From Paenibacillus sp. XY044 (GTDB lineage Bacteria; Bacillota; Bacilli; Paenibacillales; Paenibacillaceae): a stretch of 64,000 nt of DNA. Below are positions 43,330 through 52,419 of the stretch, piece after piece. The translations under genes and the position numbers were made by a program. The DNA is taken from positions 792,065 to 856,064 of the forward strand of contig NZ_NQMO01000001.1 of the NCBI RefSeq assembly GCF_002257645.1, given 5' to 3'. Every line of letters starts with the position of its first letter. Positions within the stretch are counted from its first letter, which is position 1. Under the pieces are notes generated by a model. That model was given only the letters and a program-made list of their open reading frames with translations, searched no databases and had not been told where the DNA came from.

Positions 43330-43824
43330 ATGGATATTCGTGAGTCTGTATTGCCCGGGATCGGGATGAAATATGTAATGGATACCGCCAGCGGCGACCG
43401 GATGGTCGTGGTCATTCATGATGACGGCAGGCGTGAGCTTTACCATTTTTCGTACGAGGATTTGGACCAAAGTATTTCGATGGTGACCTTGGAAGATCCG
43501 GAAGCGCGGCAGTTGGCCGCCCTTGTCGGCGGCATGACGTACAAACCGAAGCAGCTCGAACGGGTGGAAATGGCGTTTGACGAGCTGACGATCGAGTGGT
43601 ACCGGATCGAGCCGCATTATGCGTGCACAGGCAAATCAATCGGCGAACTGAACATACGGCAAAACGCCGGGGTATCGGTCATCGCCCTGATGGATAAACG
43701 CAGCGGAAAACAGGTCAATCCCGGCCCGGAAGCCGTGCTGAACGCGGAGGCGACGGTCGTCGCCATCGGGGAGCGGGAGCAGCAAAAGCGGTTTAAACAA
43801 ATTTTAATGAACGGAAGCGGGTGA
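43330..43824 (+). CDS. khtT: K+/H+ antiporter regulatory subunit KhtT
   Basis: A 164-residue cytoplasmic protein from ATG 43330 after CAGGAGG. The N-terminal half (MDIRESVLPGIGMKYVMDTASGDRMVVVIHDDGRRELYHF) is the KhtT/YhaT-specific domain, and the C-terminal half (RIEPHYACTGKSIGELNIRQNAGVSVIALMDKRSGKQVNPGPEAVLNAEATVVAIGE) is an RCK_C/TrkA-C ligand-binding domain. In B. subtilis this protein gates KhtU and binds c-di-AMP. Here it lies 4 bp upstream of khtU. The B. subtilis third gene khtS is not adjacent. Confidence 0.9.
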   Translation: MDIRESVLPGIGMKYVMDTASGDRMVVVIHDDGRRELYHFSYEDLDQSISMVTLEDPEARQLAALVGGMTYKPKQLERVEMAFDELTIEWYRIEPHYACTGKSIGELNIRQNAGVSVIALMDKRSGKQVNPGPEAVLNAEATVVAIGEREQQKRFKQILMNGSG

Positions 43825-43828
43825 AAGG

Positions 43829-45055
43829 ATGGAGCATTTGGTATTTGAAATCGGCTTGGCGATCGTACTCATTGCATTGGGGGGACTGATCTCTTCAAAG
43901 CTGCGTTTTTCGGTGATCCCTCTCTATATTTTGATCGGCATGGCAGTAGGGCCGCACGCAATGGAGCTGTGGCATTTCGACTTCCGGTTTATCGAAAGCG
44001 CACCGTTTATCGATTTTATGGGACGTATCGGCGTTTTGTTCCTGCTGTTCTACCTGGGACTCGAGTTTTCCGTCGGCCGGCTGATCAAGTCGGGACGGTC
44101 CATCGCTGTGGGCGGTTCGATATATATCGGCATTAATTTCACGTTGGGACTTATACTCGGGTTCTTCAGCGGGTTCCCGCTCGCCGAAACGCTGATTATC
44201 GCGGGGATTACGACGATCTCTTCCAGCGCGATCGTAGCGAAGGTGCTGGTGGACCTGAAACGGACCGCAAACGCGGAGACCGAAATGATTCTCGGCATCA
44301 TCATGTTCGAAGATGTCTTCCTCGCTGTCTATATTTCGATTCTGTCCGGCTTTGTGCTGAGCGATTCCAGCTCGATCGGAGGCGTGCTGCTGTCGGCTCT
44401 CGTGTCGCTCGGTTTTATGCTCGCCGTCATCATCATCGGGCGCAAAGCAGTGCCATATCTGAACAAATGGCTGCGGATCCGCTCCAACGAGCTGTTTGCA
44501 CTAGTGATCTTCGGCGCGCTGTTTCTGGTGGCGGGCTTCTCCGAAACGATTCACGTGGCCGAGGCGATCGGCGCGCTGCTGGTCGGGCTGGTGCTGGCCG
44601 AAACGGAACATGCCAAACGGATCGAGCATTTGATCATGCCGTTCCGGGATTTTTTCGGGGCGATCTTTTTCTTCAGCTTCGGCCTCTCCATTGACCCGAT
44701 GTCCCTGGGCGGAAATGCCATATGGCTTGCACTGGCGGCGGTCATTGTGACGCTGATCGGGAACTTCAGCGCAGGTATGCTGGCCGGGCGGACGGCTTCG
44801 CTGTCTCCGAAAGCTTCGGCCAATATCGGGCTGACGATCGTATCGCGGGGCGAATTTTCGATCATTATGGCCAATCTGGGCAAAGACGGAGGTCTGATGG
44901 AAATACTCCAGCCGTTTTCGGCGATCTACGTGCTGATCCTGGCCATCCTGGGTCCGCTGCTAACCAAGCAGTCGAAATCGATTTTTGTTTTTTTGAATCG
45001 CTGGATCAAATTCAAGGACCGAAAAGCGGGGATTCAGAAGGAAGAGGCGCTGTAA
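43829..45055 (+). CDS. khtU: K+/H+ antiporter KhtU (CPA2 family)
   Basis: A 408-residue integral membrane protein with about twelve helices, starting almost directly after khtT. It has the CPA2 signatures GLEFSVGRLIKSG near residue 75, ITTISSSAIVAKVL near residue 130, FEDVFLAVYISIL (Glu-Asp ion-site pair), and SFGLSIDPMSLGG. There is no C-terminal TrkA domain; that function is supplied by the separate KhtT. It is expected to expel K+ (and perhaps other cations) in exchange for protons under alkaline or c-di-AMP signals. Confidence 0.92.
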   Translation: MEHLVFEIGLAIVLIALGGLISSKLRFSVIPLYILIGMAVGPHAMELWHFDFRFIESAPFIDFMGRIGVLFLLFYLGLEFSVGRLIKSGRSIAVGGSIYIGINFTLGLILGFFSGFPLAETLIIAGITTISSSAIVAKVLVDLKRTANAETEMILGIIMFEDVFLAVYISILSGFVLSDSSSIGGVLLSALVSLGFMLAVIIIGRKAVPYLNKWLRIRSNELFALVIFGALFLVAGFSETIHVAEAIGALLVGLVLAETEHAKRIEHLIMPFRDFFGAIFFFSFGLSIDPMSLGGNAIWLALAAVIVTLIGNFSAGMLAGRTASLSPKASANIGLTIVSRGEFSIIMANLGKDGGLMEILQPFSAIYVLILAILGPLLTKQSKSIFVFLNRWIKFKDRKAGIQKEEAL

Positions 45056-45176
45056 TAGCCGGAAGATGTGCATGGTATACTTCCCGGATTAACGCGTGAT
45101 CAAGTGTGCAGCATCCTGTTTGGGGAAATGCGATCCCATCCAATGAACTTCCATTACAGTTTAGGGAGGGAAGGTT

Positions 45177-45212
45177 ATGCATGATCCGATCAAACGGACC
45201 GTAAGGTCATGA
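45177..45212 (+). CDS. 11-codon leader ORF overlapping the YitT-family gene
   Basis: ATG 45177 follows the best ribosome site in the region (GGGAGGGAAGG). It opens a reading frame MHDPIKRTVRS ending at TGA 45210-45212, which overlaps the ATG of the next gene as ATGA. The next gene's own ribosome site (AAGG) is weak. This fits translational coupling through a mini-ORF. Whether the peptide itself matters is unknown. Confidence 0.45.
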   Translation: MHDPIKRTVRS

Positions 45213-46084
45213 GAAAAACAATAGGAGGTTCAGGCAGTAACGGTAAGCATGCCATTTTCAAATCGGTCATCGGTGGCATCGCCGCTTCGGTCGGCGTCGA
45301 GCTGTTTCTGCATCCGCATGAGCTGATTGCCGGCGGTGTCACTGGTATCTCTGGCCTGGTTTCATTTCACACCAATAACCATTTCGGCATCCTGCTGGTG
45401 CTGTTCAATTTACCGCTGCTGTTCTTTTATTCTCTTCTGGGCCAAAAAAAAGTCATGCTCCAGGTGCTCCCGGGTCTGCTTGCATTTGCCGGATCGGCGT
45501 TTCTGCTGGCGCCGCTTCCGGCAGTCAGCGGCGAGCCGGTGATTGCCGCACTGGCAGGCGGCCTGTGCCTTGGTTTCGGCGGCGGGCTGGCCGTCAAATC
45601 GGGCGGCCTGCTGGATGCGCTCGGCCTCGAAAAAACCGACCGCATCCGTTCGGCCGGGATTCAAGCGGGCACCCGCCCGGCCATCTCCGTGGAGCGGCTG
45701 CTGCTGCTCTGCCACGCCCTGGTGCTGGTCACCGCCGGCGCCGCTTTGGGATGGGAGCGGACGCTGTACTCCGCGTTCGCCTGCCTGGCGGCCTATGAAA
45801 CCGCCGGAATCGTCATTTTCGGGTTTCGCCGGTTGGCCGGCGTGACTACAGCGAACCCCCGGCAGGTGGAGGCCGGGCTGAAAAGCCGGCTGCGGCTTGA
45901 GGGACTCGCATGGAATGAGACGGAAATCGGTCAGGACCCTGAGAGTGAACATGGGCGGAGTCCCGCTCAGACGCGATTGATGTACAGCGTGCATCTGCTG
46001 GATGTGCCGCGCTTTAAGGCGGTAGTACGCAAAGCTGATGCGCAGGCGGAGATTGTGTGGATCGAACGGTCGGCAAAGAAGTAG
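45209..46084 (+). CDS. YitT-family membrane protein
   Basis: A 291-residue protein with five or six N-terminal helices and the YitT motif GIAASVGVELFLHPHELIAGGVTGISGLV, followed by a C-terminal DUF2179-like cytoplasmic domain (LMYSVHLLDVPRFKAVVRKADAQAEIVWIERS). The central helices include GGLCLGFGGGLAVKSGGLLDALGLE. A longer cytoplasmic link than usual (residues 205-255, rich in Arg and Glu) separates the two parts. Function in Bacillales is not established. Its start codon overlaps an 11-codon leader ORF. Confidence 0.82.
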   Translation: MRKTIGGSGSNGKHAIFKSVIGGIAASVGVELFLHPHELIAGGVTGISGLVSFHTNNHFGILLVLFNLPLLFFYSLLGQKKVMLQVLPGLLAFAGSAFLLAPLPAVSGEPVIAALAGGLCLGFGGGLAVKSGGLLDALGLEKTDRIRSAGIQAGTRPAISVERLLLLCHALVLVTAGAALGWERTLYSAFACLAAYETAGIVIFGFRRLAGVTTANPRQVEAGLKSRLRLEGLAWNETEIGQDPESEHGRSPAQTRLMYSVHLLDVPRFKAVVRKADAQAEIVWIERSAKK

Positions 46085-46099
46085 CTCGCTCGGTATCCC

Positions 46100-46285
46100 A
46101 AAATAACTGCAAAAATTTTATGCAGGATGAGGGCATTAGAATCAAAATAGATGCGAAAGTGCAGTTCATTTCCGGTGAAACGGTCGCCTGAGGCCTTTTT
46201 TCCCCAATAACTGCACTTTTGCAGTTATTGGGGAAAAAAGAGCGCTTTTGACCGAAAATAGATGCACTTTCGTCTCTATTGATGA
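46100..46285. repeat. hairpin-rich intergenic repeat, MITE/REP-like
   Basis: Within the 410-bp non-coding gap, related words recur: AATAACTGCA at 46102 and 46206, AAATAGATGC at 46145 and 46256, TGCAGTT at 46160 and 46220, and TGCACTTT at 46213 and 46263. A perfect 20-bp inverted repeat, 46196-46215 with 46220-46239 and a CTTT loop, forms the centre. The pattern looks like a short dispersed palindromic element rather than a gene. It may also act as a terminator for the YitT-family gene, since the hairpin ends in AAAAAA and starts with TTTTTT. Confidence 0.55.
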
Positions 46286-46413
46286 ATGGGGGAGCGGTTC
46301 ATCCCAAAACGTCGTCACAAGGCAGAACGCCGCCCATCATGCTCCTGCACTTATTTTTCCGCACGGTGCGTGCGTTTTATGCCATCTGCAAATATTAACC
46401 AGTCGGTAATTTT

Positions 46414-46427
46414 TGAAAGCGCTATTG
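46414..46427. promoter_or_regulatory. cre-like site overlapping the rbs promoter
   Basis: TGAAAGCGCTATTG matches the cre consensus TGWAANCGNTNWCA except at the last two positions. It overlaps the -35 box of the rbs operon. Confidence 0.5.
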
Positions 46428-46453
46428 TCAAAGGTGAAGCGATGTGTTATTTT
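46425..46453 (+). promoter_or_regulatory. rbs operon promoter
   Basis: TTGTCA (46425-46430) and TATTTT (46448-46453), 17-bp spacer, 42 bp before rbsR. Confidence 0.65.
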
Positions 46454-46458
46454 ATGTG

Positions 46459-46472
46459 TGTAACCGGTTCCA
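46459..46472. promoter_or_regulatory. RbsR operator or cre site at the rbs start site
   Basis: TGTAACCGGTTCCA matches 13 of 14 cre consensus positions and is centred on AACCGGTT, a LacI-family style palindrome. It sits on the predicted transcription start of rbsR, so it may bind RbsR, CcpA or both. Confidence 0.65.
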
Positions 46473-46494
46473 CATTTCGAGGTGATAATGACAG

Positions 46495-47475
46495 ATGGTA
46501 ACGATCAAAGATGTAGCACGCCATGCAGGGGTTTCGGTCGCAACCGTATCCCGGTGCATTAACGAAACAGGATACGTTCATGCCGATACCCGCAAGAAAG
46601 TGGAGGATGCGGTTAAAGCGTTGAATTACGCGCCGAACGAAGTTGCAAGATCATTATACAAACGCAAGTCAAGGCTGATCGGACTTTTGCTGCCAGACAT
46701 TACGAACCCCTACTTCCCACAATTGGCGCGGGGTGTAGAGGACGGCATGCAGGCCAACGATTTCCGCATCATCTTTGGCAATAGTGATGAGAACGAGCAG
46801 AAGGAACAGGAATACATCCAGACCTTCATTCAAAATAACGTGGTCGGCGTCATTTCCTCAACAAATCGTCCGGATTCGGACATTTATGCCAAGCTGAACA
46901 TCCCGGTCGTGTTTCTGGACCGAACGTCCAGCGACAGTCCGTCGGTGTACTCGGACGGACGCAAGGGCGGACGGCTGGCGGCCCAGGAAATGATCGCCCG
47001 CGGCAGCAAGCGGATCACGGTCCTGCGCGGACCCGTACATATCCGTCCCGCCCAGGACCGGTTCCAGGGCGCCGTCGAGGTACTCGAGGAAGCGGGGATC
47101 GACTACAACGTCATTCAGACATCGTCCTTTTCCTTTGCGGAAGCGGAAAGCTGGGCCAAAGAGCTGTTCGCCAAGCATCTCGACACCGACGGGGTCATCG
47201 CCAGCAACGATATCGTGGCGACCGCCGTTCTGCATGAGGCTCAGCGCCTCGGCAAGCGCGTGCCGGAGGATGTGCAGGTGATCGGTTTTGACGATATCCC
47301 GCTCAGCAGCCTGCTCTCCCCGTCGCTGTCAACGATCCGGCAGCCGGCATACGACATGGGCAAGGAAGCGGCGCTGCTGCTGATCCGCCTGATCGAGCAG
47401 GGAAAAGTGGACAATCGAAATATACAACTGCCCGTTTCTTTCGTAGAGCGGGATACGACCAGAAAGGTGGATTAA
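46495..47475 (+). CDS. rbsR: ribose operon repressor
   Basis: A 326-residue LacI-family regulator from ATG 46495 after GAGGTGAT. The N-terminal headpiece is TIKDVARHAGVSVATVSRCINETGYVHADTRKKV, with the hinge helix ALNYAPNEVARSLYKRKS. The core has the ribose-regulator segments GLLLPDITNPYFPQLARGVEDG, VFLDRTSSDSPSVYSDGRKGGRLAAQEMI and GFDDIPLSSLLSPSLSTIRQPAYDMGKEA. As the first gene of rbsRKDACB it should repress the operon and its own synthesis until ribose is present. Confidence 0.93.
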   Translation: MVTIKDVARHAGVSVATVSRCINETGYVHADTRKKVEDAVKALNYAPNEVARSLYKRKSRLIGLLLPDITNPYFPQLARGVEDGMQANDFRIIFGNSDENEQKEQEYIQTFIQNNVVGVISSTNRPDSDIYAKLNIPVVFLDRTSSDSPSVYSDGRKGGRLAAQEMIARGSKRITVLRGPVHIRPAQDRFQGAVEVLEEAGIDYNVIQTSSFSFAEAESWAKELFAKHLDTDGVIASNDIVATAVLHEAQRLGKRVPEDVQVIGFDDIPLSSLLSPSLSTIRQPAYDMGKEAALLLIRLIEQGKVDNRNIQLPVSFVERDTTRKVD

Positions 47476-47476
47476 G

Positions 47477-48355
47477 ATGGCTAACATTTGCGTAATCGGA
47501 AGCAGCTCGATGGACCTGGTAGTGACATCGTCCAAACGTCCGGGAGCGGGAGAGACCGTTCTCGGAGAGAGCTTTAAAACCGTGCCTGGAGGCAAAGGAG
47601 CCAACCAGGCGGTGGCAGCGGCCCGCCTCGGAGCCACTGTTAACATGATCGGCCGGGTGGGGGACGACCACTTTGGCGAAGCGATTTTGAACAATTTCCG
47701 TGCCAATCAAGTTTCTGTAGACGATGTGGAACCGGTTACAGGTATGGAAAGCGGAACGGCTCACATTGTGCTGGCCGAAGGAGACAACAGTATCGTCGTC
47801 GTCAAAGCAGCAAATGATGAAGTTACACCGGCTTACATCGACAAAGCCATGCAAGCAATCACCACCGCGGGTATGGTGCTGATTCAGCAGGAAATTCCCG
47901 AAGAAACGGTGGAGCACGTCAGCCGAATCTGTGCTGAGCACGGCGTCCCGCTGCTGCTGAATCCCGCCCCTGCGCGTCCGATCAAGAATGAAGTGATCGA
48001 GAACGCGGCGTACATTACGCCGAATCAGCATGAGGCTGCGATCATGTTCGGCGATGACCGCGTATCCGAAGCGCTTCGCAAATATCCGAACAAGCTGTTC
48101 ATTACCGAAGGCAGCAGCGGCGTGCGTTATTTTGACGGACAGAAAGAGGTTGTTATTCCATCCTATAAAGTCGAAGCGGTCGACACAACCGGCGCTGGAG
48201 ACACCTTTAACGCCGCCTTTGCCGTAGCGCTCGCCGAAGGCAAGCCGATCGCGGACAGCGTCCGGTTCGCCAACCGTGCCGCTTCGCTGTCGGTCATGAA
48301 GTTCGGTGCGCAGGGCGGCATGCCGACGCGACAAGAAGTGGAGGAGAGCCTGTAA
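47477..48355 (+). CDS. rbsK: ribokinase
   Basis: A 292-residue PfkB-family sugar kinase from ATG 47477, one base after rbsR. The N-terminal substrate motif [31 protein letters not shown] and the C-terminal catalytic motif [18 protein letters not shown] (general-base Asp in GAGD) are intact, as is [26 protein letters not shown]. It phosphorylates ribose at O5 with ATP in the cytoplasm. Its stop codon overlaps the start of rbsD (TAATG). Confidence 0.95.
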   Translation: MANICVIGSSSMDLVVTSSKRPGAGETVLGESFKTVPGGKGANQAVAAARLGATVNMIGRVGDDHFGEAILNNFRANQVSVDDVEPVTGMESGTAHIVLAEGDNSIVVVKAANDEVTPAYIDKAMQAITTAGMVLIQQEIPEETVEHVSRICAEHGVPLLLNPAPARPIKNEVIENAAYITPNQHEAAIMFGDDRVSEALRKYPNKLFITEGSSGVRYFDGQKEVVIPSYKVEAVDTTGAGDTFNAAFAVALAEGKPIADSVRFANRAASLSVMKFGAQGGMPTRQEVEESL

Positions 48356-48753
48356 TGAAAAAACATGGGATGCTGAACAGTCACATTGCCAAAGTCCTCG
48401 CCGACCTCGGCCATACCGACACGATCGTGGTGGCCGATGTGGGCCTTCCCATCCCCGAAGGGGTCACGAAAATCGACCTCGCCCTGAAGCTTGGGAATCC
48501 GAGCTTTGAAGAGGTCGTAAGTTCCATAGCGGAGGACATGGTCATCGAAAAGGTCATCGTCGCCGCGGAAATGAAAGCGGATAACCCGCAGGCGCAAGCC
48601 TACATTGATCATACATTTGCGGATTGCCCGATTGAGGACGTGCCTCACGAACAGTTTAAAGCTTTGACCCGCAGAGCCAAGGCGGTCATCCGGACCGGAG
48701 AAGCCAAGCCGTTCGCCAACTGTATTTTGCAATCCGGCGTCCATTTTGGATAA
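48355..48753 (+). CDS. rbsD: D-ribose pyranase
   Basis: A 132-residue protein of normal RbsD length. The signature [37 protein letters not shown] includes the catalytic His near residue 20, and [29 protein letters not shown] closes the protein. It speeds conversion of the imported beta-pyranose form of ribose to the furanose used by ribokinase. It is translationally coupled to rbsK. Confidence 0.95.
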   Translation: MKKHGMLNSHIAKVLADLGHTDTIVVADVGLPIPEGVTKIDLALKLGNPSFEEVVSSIAEDMVIEKVIVAAEMKADNPQAQAYIDHTFADCPIEDVPHEQFKALTRRAKAVIRTGEAKPFANCILQSGVHFG

Positions 48754-48768
48754 AGAGGAGGAACCCTT

Positions 48769-50250
48769 ATGCACATACAAATGCAAGGCATTTATAAATC
48801 CTTTGGCACTAACCACGTGCTGAGCGGTGTGGATTTTGAGCTGCGGGAAGGCGAAGTTCACGCCTTGATGGGGGAGAACGGCGCCGGCAAATCCACCCTG
48901 ATGAACATCCTGATCGGTCTGCATCAGCGGGATGAGGGCGTCATCAAGATCGATGGCAAGGAAACGTATTTTCCAAATCCGAAGGAAGCGGAAAAAGCGG
49001 GCATCGCTTTTATCCACCAGGAATTAAACGTGTGGCCGGACATGACGGTCATTGAAAACCTGTTTATCGGCAAGGAAATGACGACGAAGTTTGGACTGCT
49101 GAACAGCAAAGAAATGAAAACGCTGGCAAAAGCCCAATTCGACAAGCTGGCGGTAGACATCCCGTTTCAGCGCGAAGCCGGGGAATGCTCGGTAGGCCAG
49201 CAGCAGATGATCGAGATCGCCAAGGCGCTTATGACCGACGCCAGAGTTATCGTCATGGACGAGCCGACGGCGGCGCTGACCGAGCGGGAGATCCGCAAGC
49301 TGTTTGACGTCATTGCCGCGTTGAAAAAGGAAGGCGTTTCCATCGTCTATATTTCGCACCGGATGGAAGAAATTTTTGAAATCTGCGACCGGATCACGGT
49401 CATGCGCGATGGTAAAACGGTGGACACCAAAGACATTCCGCACACCAACTTTGACGAGGTCGTGAAAAAGATGGTCGGCCGCGAGCTGACCGAGCGTTAC
49501 CCGCAGCGAAACCCGTCGCCAGGCGACGTCGTGCTCGAAGTGAAGAATGTTACCCGCAAGGGGCTGTTCGATAATGTCAGCTTCCAGGTGCGTTCGGGCG
49601 AGATCGTCGGCTTCTCCGGCCTGATGGGTTCGGGACGGACCGAGATCATGCGCGCCCTGTTCGGGCTGGATCATCTCGACAGCGGGGAAATTTGGGTCAA
49701 GGGTAAGAAAGTCCATATCCGCAAGCCGGACGACGCGGTCAAACGCGGCATCGGTTTTATAACGGAGGACCGGAAGGATGAAGGACTGCTGCTCGATTTC
49801 ACGATCCGCGAAAATATGGTGCTGCCAAGCCTGTCCGGCTTTACGTCCAAAGGCTTTATTTCCGGCAAACGGGAAAAAGACTTCGTCGACCTTCTGATCA
49901 AACGGCTGCAGATTAAGACGCAGTCCATGGAAACCGCGGCAGGCGACTTGTCCGGCGGTAACCAGCAAAAGGTCGTCATCGCCAAATGGGTCGGCATCGG
50001 CCCGAAAGTGCTGATCCTGGACGAGCCGACGCGCGGGGTCGACGTCGGGGCGAAGCGGGAAATCTACCAATTGATGAACGAATTAACCGAACGCGGCGTT
50101 GCGATTATTATGGTCTCCTCCGAGCTGCCTGAGGTGCTGGGCATGAGCGACCGGATTCTGGTCGTCCATGAAGGCGAAATCAGCGGGGAACTGAGCAGAG
50201 AAGAAGCCACGCAGGAAAAAATAATGACGTTAGCAACAGGGGGACAGTAA
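48769..50250 (+). CDS. rbsA: ribose ABC transporter ATP-binding protein
   Basis: A 493-residue tandem ATPase. The first nucleotide-binding domain has Walker [15 protein letters not shown], signature [14 protein letters not shown] and Walker [13 protein letters not shown]. The second has a changed P-loop ([16 protein letters not shown]) but an intact signature [15 protein letters not shown] and Walker [12 protein letters not shown], the asymmetric pattern normal for RbsA/AraG/MglA. It energises ribose import with RbsC and RbsB. It starts 15 bp after rbsD behind AGAGGAGG. Confidence 0.95.
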   Translation: MHIQMQGIYKSFGTNHVLSGVDFELREGEVHALMGENGAGKSTLMNILIGLHQRDEGVIKIDGKETYFPNPKEAEKAGIAFIHQELNVWPDMTVIENLFIGKEMTTKFGLLNSKEMKTLAKAQFDKLAVDIPFQREAGECSVGQQQMIEIAKALMTDARVIVMDEPTAALTEREIRKLFDVIAALKKEGVSIVYISHRMEEIFEICDRITVMRDGKTVDTKDIPHTNFDEVVKKMVGRELTERYPQRNPSPGDVVLEVKNVTRKGLFDNVSFQVRSGEIVGFSGLMGSGRTEIMRALFGLDHLDSGEIWVKGKKVHIRKPDDAVKRGIGFITEDRKDEGLLLDFTIRENMVLPSLSGFTSKGFISGKREKDFVDLLIKRLQIKTQSMETAAGDLSGGNQQKVVIAKWVGIGPKVLILDEPTRGVDVGAKREIYQLMNELTERGVAIIMVSSELPEVLGMSDRILVVHEGEISGELSREEATQEKIMTLATGGQ

Positions 50251-50251
50251 C

Positions 50252-51220
50252 ATGACAACCATTCAAGACGCTAAAAAGCCAAAAGGCTTTCAACTATCGC
50301 AAGTGATGCAAAAGCTGGGCCCGCTGCTGGGGCTGATCATTCTGATCATTATCGTGTCGGTGCTGAATCCGAGCTTTTTGGAACCGCTTAACATTTTGAA
50401 CCTGCTCCGTCAGGTATCGATCAACGCGCTCATCGCGTTTGGCATGACCTTTGTTATTCTGACAGGCGGCATCGATTTGTCCGTCGGTTCGATATTGGCT
50501 TTGTCCAGTGCGTTTGTCGCCAATATGCTGGTGTCGGGCTTTGATCCGATTCTGGCGATCATCATCGGCTGTCTTCTCGGCGGCGTGATGGGTATGGTGA
50601 ACGGCCTGCTCATTACGAAAGGCAAAATGGCGCCGTTTATCGCGACTCTGGCGACGATGACGGTATTCAGAGGCTTGACGATGGTGTACACGGACGGCAA
50701 TCCGATCACTGGACTTGGCGACAGCCGTCTGTTCCAACTGTTCGGGCGCGGATACGAGCTCGGCATCCCGGTACCGGCCATCACGATGATCATTACGTTC
50801 GTCATTCTGTGGGTCATTCTTAATAAAACGCCGTTCGGTCGTAAAACCTATGCCATCGGCGGCAACGAAAAAGCATCGATCGTATCCGGTATCAAGGTAC
50901 CGCGCGTAAAAATTATGATCTATTCCCTGGCAGGACTGCTGTCGGCTCTGGCCGGCGCCATCCTGACCTCCCGCCTGAACTCGGCGCAGCCGACGGCGGG
51001 CACATCCTACGAACTTGACGCCATCGCGGCGGTCGTCCTCGGCGGCACGAGCTTGTCCGGCGGACGCGGACGCATCGTCGGCACCCTGATCGGCGCGCTC
51101 ATCATCGGTACACTGAACAACGGTCTGAATTTGCTCGGCGTTTCTTCCTTCTACCAAATGGTCGTCAAAGGGATCGTCATTCTGATCGCCGTCCTGATCG
51201 ACCGGAAGAAATCCGCATAA
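50252..51220 (+). CDS. rbsC: ribose ABC transporter permease
   Basis: A 322-residue CUT2-family permease with eight to ten helices, starting one base after the rbsA stop codon. Signatures are FVILTGGIDLSVGSILALSSAF, GLLITKGKMAPFIATLATMTVFRGLTMVYTDG, and TSYELDAIAAVVLGGTSLSGGRGRIVGTLIGALIIGTLNNGLNLLG. It forms the membrane channel of the ribose importer as a dimer. Confidence 0.95.
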   Translation: MTTIQDAKKPKGFQLSQVMQKLGPLLGLIILIIIVSVLNPSFLEPLNILNLLRQVSINALIAFGMTFVILTGGIDLSVGSILALSSAFVANMLVSGFDPILAIIIGCLLGGVMGMVNGLLITKGKMAPFIATLATMTVFRGLTMVYTDGNPITGLGDSRLFQLFGRGYELGIPVPAITMIITFVILWVILNKTPFGRKTYAIGGNEKASIVSGIKVPRVKIMIYSLAGLLSALAGAILTSRLNSAQPTAGTSYELDAIAAVVLGGTSLSGGRGRIVGTLIGALIIGTLNNGLNLLGVSSFYQMVVKGIVILIAVLIDRKKSA

Positions 51221-51236
51221 GAAGGAGTAGATCATC

Positions 51237-52160
51237 ATGAAAAAAATTACGCTAATTGTAGCAGCACTCTTGTTGATTCTGACCACGGGCTGTTCGCTGG
51301 AACCGCCGGAATGGGCCAAGCCCAAGACGGGCGGCGATATCAAGGAAATGAAAATCGGCTTGTCCGTCTCCACGTTGAACAACCCGTTCTTCGTCTCGCT
51401 GAAGGACGGCGTGGTGGCCGAGGCCAAGAAGCAGGGCATGGAGACGATCGTCGTCGACGCCCAGAACGACTCGGCTAAGCAGAGCAATGATGTGGACGAC
51501 CTGATCCAAAAAGGGGTCAACGTACTTCTGATCAACCCGACGGATTCCGCCGCGATTTCCACGGTGGTGCAGAACGCCAACGATTTGGGCATTCCGGTCA
51601 TTACGCTGGACCGTTCCTCGGACAAAGGGGACGTGAAAGCGCTGGTCGCATCGGATAACGTCAAAGGCGGAAAAATGGCGGCCGAATACATCGTGAAGAT
51701 GCTCGGCAAAAGCGCTAAAGTCATCGAGCTGGAAGGCGTGCCGGGGGCATCCGCAACCCGCGAACGCGGCAAAGGCTTCCACGAAGTGGCCGATACCGAG
51801 CTGAACGTCATTGCGAAGCAGGCGGCCGATTTTGACCGGACCAAAGGTCTGAACGTCATGGAAAACCTGCTGCAGGGCAACCCGGACGTGCAAGCCGTCT
51901 TCGCCCACAACGACGAGATGGCGCTCGGCGCGATCGAAGCGATCCAGAGCTCCGGCAAAAACATCCCGGTTATCGGGTTTGACGGCAACGAGGACGCGCT
52001 GAACTCGATCAAAGCCGGCAAGCTTACCGCCACCGTGGCGCAGCAGCCCGAGCTGATCGGCCAGATGGCCGTGCAGGCGGCGAAGGACGTGCTGCAGGGC
52101 AAAACGGTCGATAAATCGATCCCGGCACCACTGAAGCTGGTGACGAAGGATCAGCAGTAA
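51237..52160 (+). CDS. rbsB: ribose-binding lipoprotein
   Basis: A 307-residue CUT2 substrate-binding protein from ATG 51237 after AAGGAG. The signal peptide ends at the lipobox LTTGC (Cys at residue 19). Ligand-site elements of ribose-binding proteins are present: GLSVSTLNNPFFVSLKDGV, LINPTDSAAISTVV, ITLDRSSDKGDVKALVASDNVKGGKMAAEYI and AVFAHNDEMALGAIEAIQSSGKNIPVIGFDGNEDALNSIKAGK. It delivers ribose to RbsAC and is the last gene of the operon. Confidence 0.95.
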   Translation: MKKITLIVAALLLILTTGCSLEPPEWAKPKTGGDIKEMKIGLSVSTLNNPFFVSLKDGVVAEAKKQGMETIVVDAQNDSAKQSNDVDDLIQKGVNVLLINPTDSAAISTVVQNANDLGIPVITLDRSSDKGDVKALVASDNVKGGKMAAEYIVKMLGKSAKVIELEGVPGASATRERGKGFHEVADTELNVIAKQAADFDRTKGLNVMENLLQGNPDVQAVFAHNDEMALGAIEAIQSSGKNIPVIGFDGNEDALNSIKAGKLTATVAQQPELIGQMAVQAAKDVLQGKTVDKSIPAPLKLVTKDQQ

Positions 52161-52246
52161 GATCGCAGTGAAGAGGTAGATTAGAGAGATCGATTAGCGA
52201 AGTGATAGGTATTCATCATAGAATCAGATGATTTGAGAACGGTTAT

Positions 52247-52303
52247 GCCCCCTCGGTCCATCGACGCGAAAGCATTGCGAAGGATGGATGGGGGCTTTTT
52301 TTT
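52247..52303 (+). terminator. rbs operon terminator
   Basis: GCCCCC (52247-52252) pairs with GGGGGC (52290-52295), and TCCATC (52257-52262) with GATGGA (52283-52288), followed by eight T's. Confidence 0.88.
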
Positions 52304-52419
52304 GTGTTCGACGATGGCTGGGAGAGAGGGGCCCTAGGCACATCCCCATAGGCATCTGCATATTTTACAGCATACATGAATGCAAAATTGCTATGACAGA
52401 AGGGCAGGAACCTTTCCCA

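Noticed and set aside
50294..52102. 600-codon open frame antisense to rbsC and rbsB
   Set aside because: No ribosome site at a sensible start, Ser/Ala/Arg-rich translation without domains, and it lies fully opposite two clear genes; a composition shadow.
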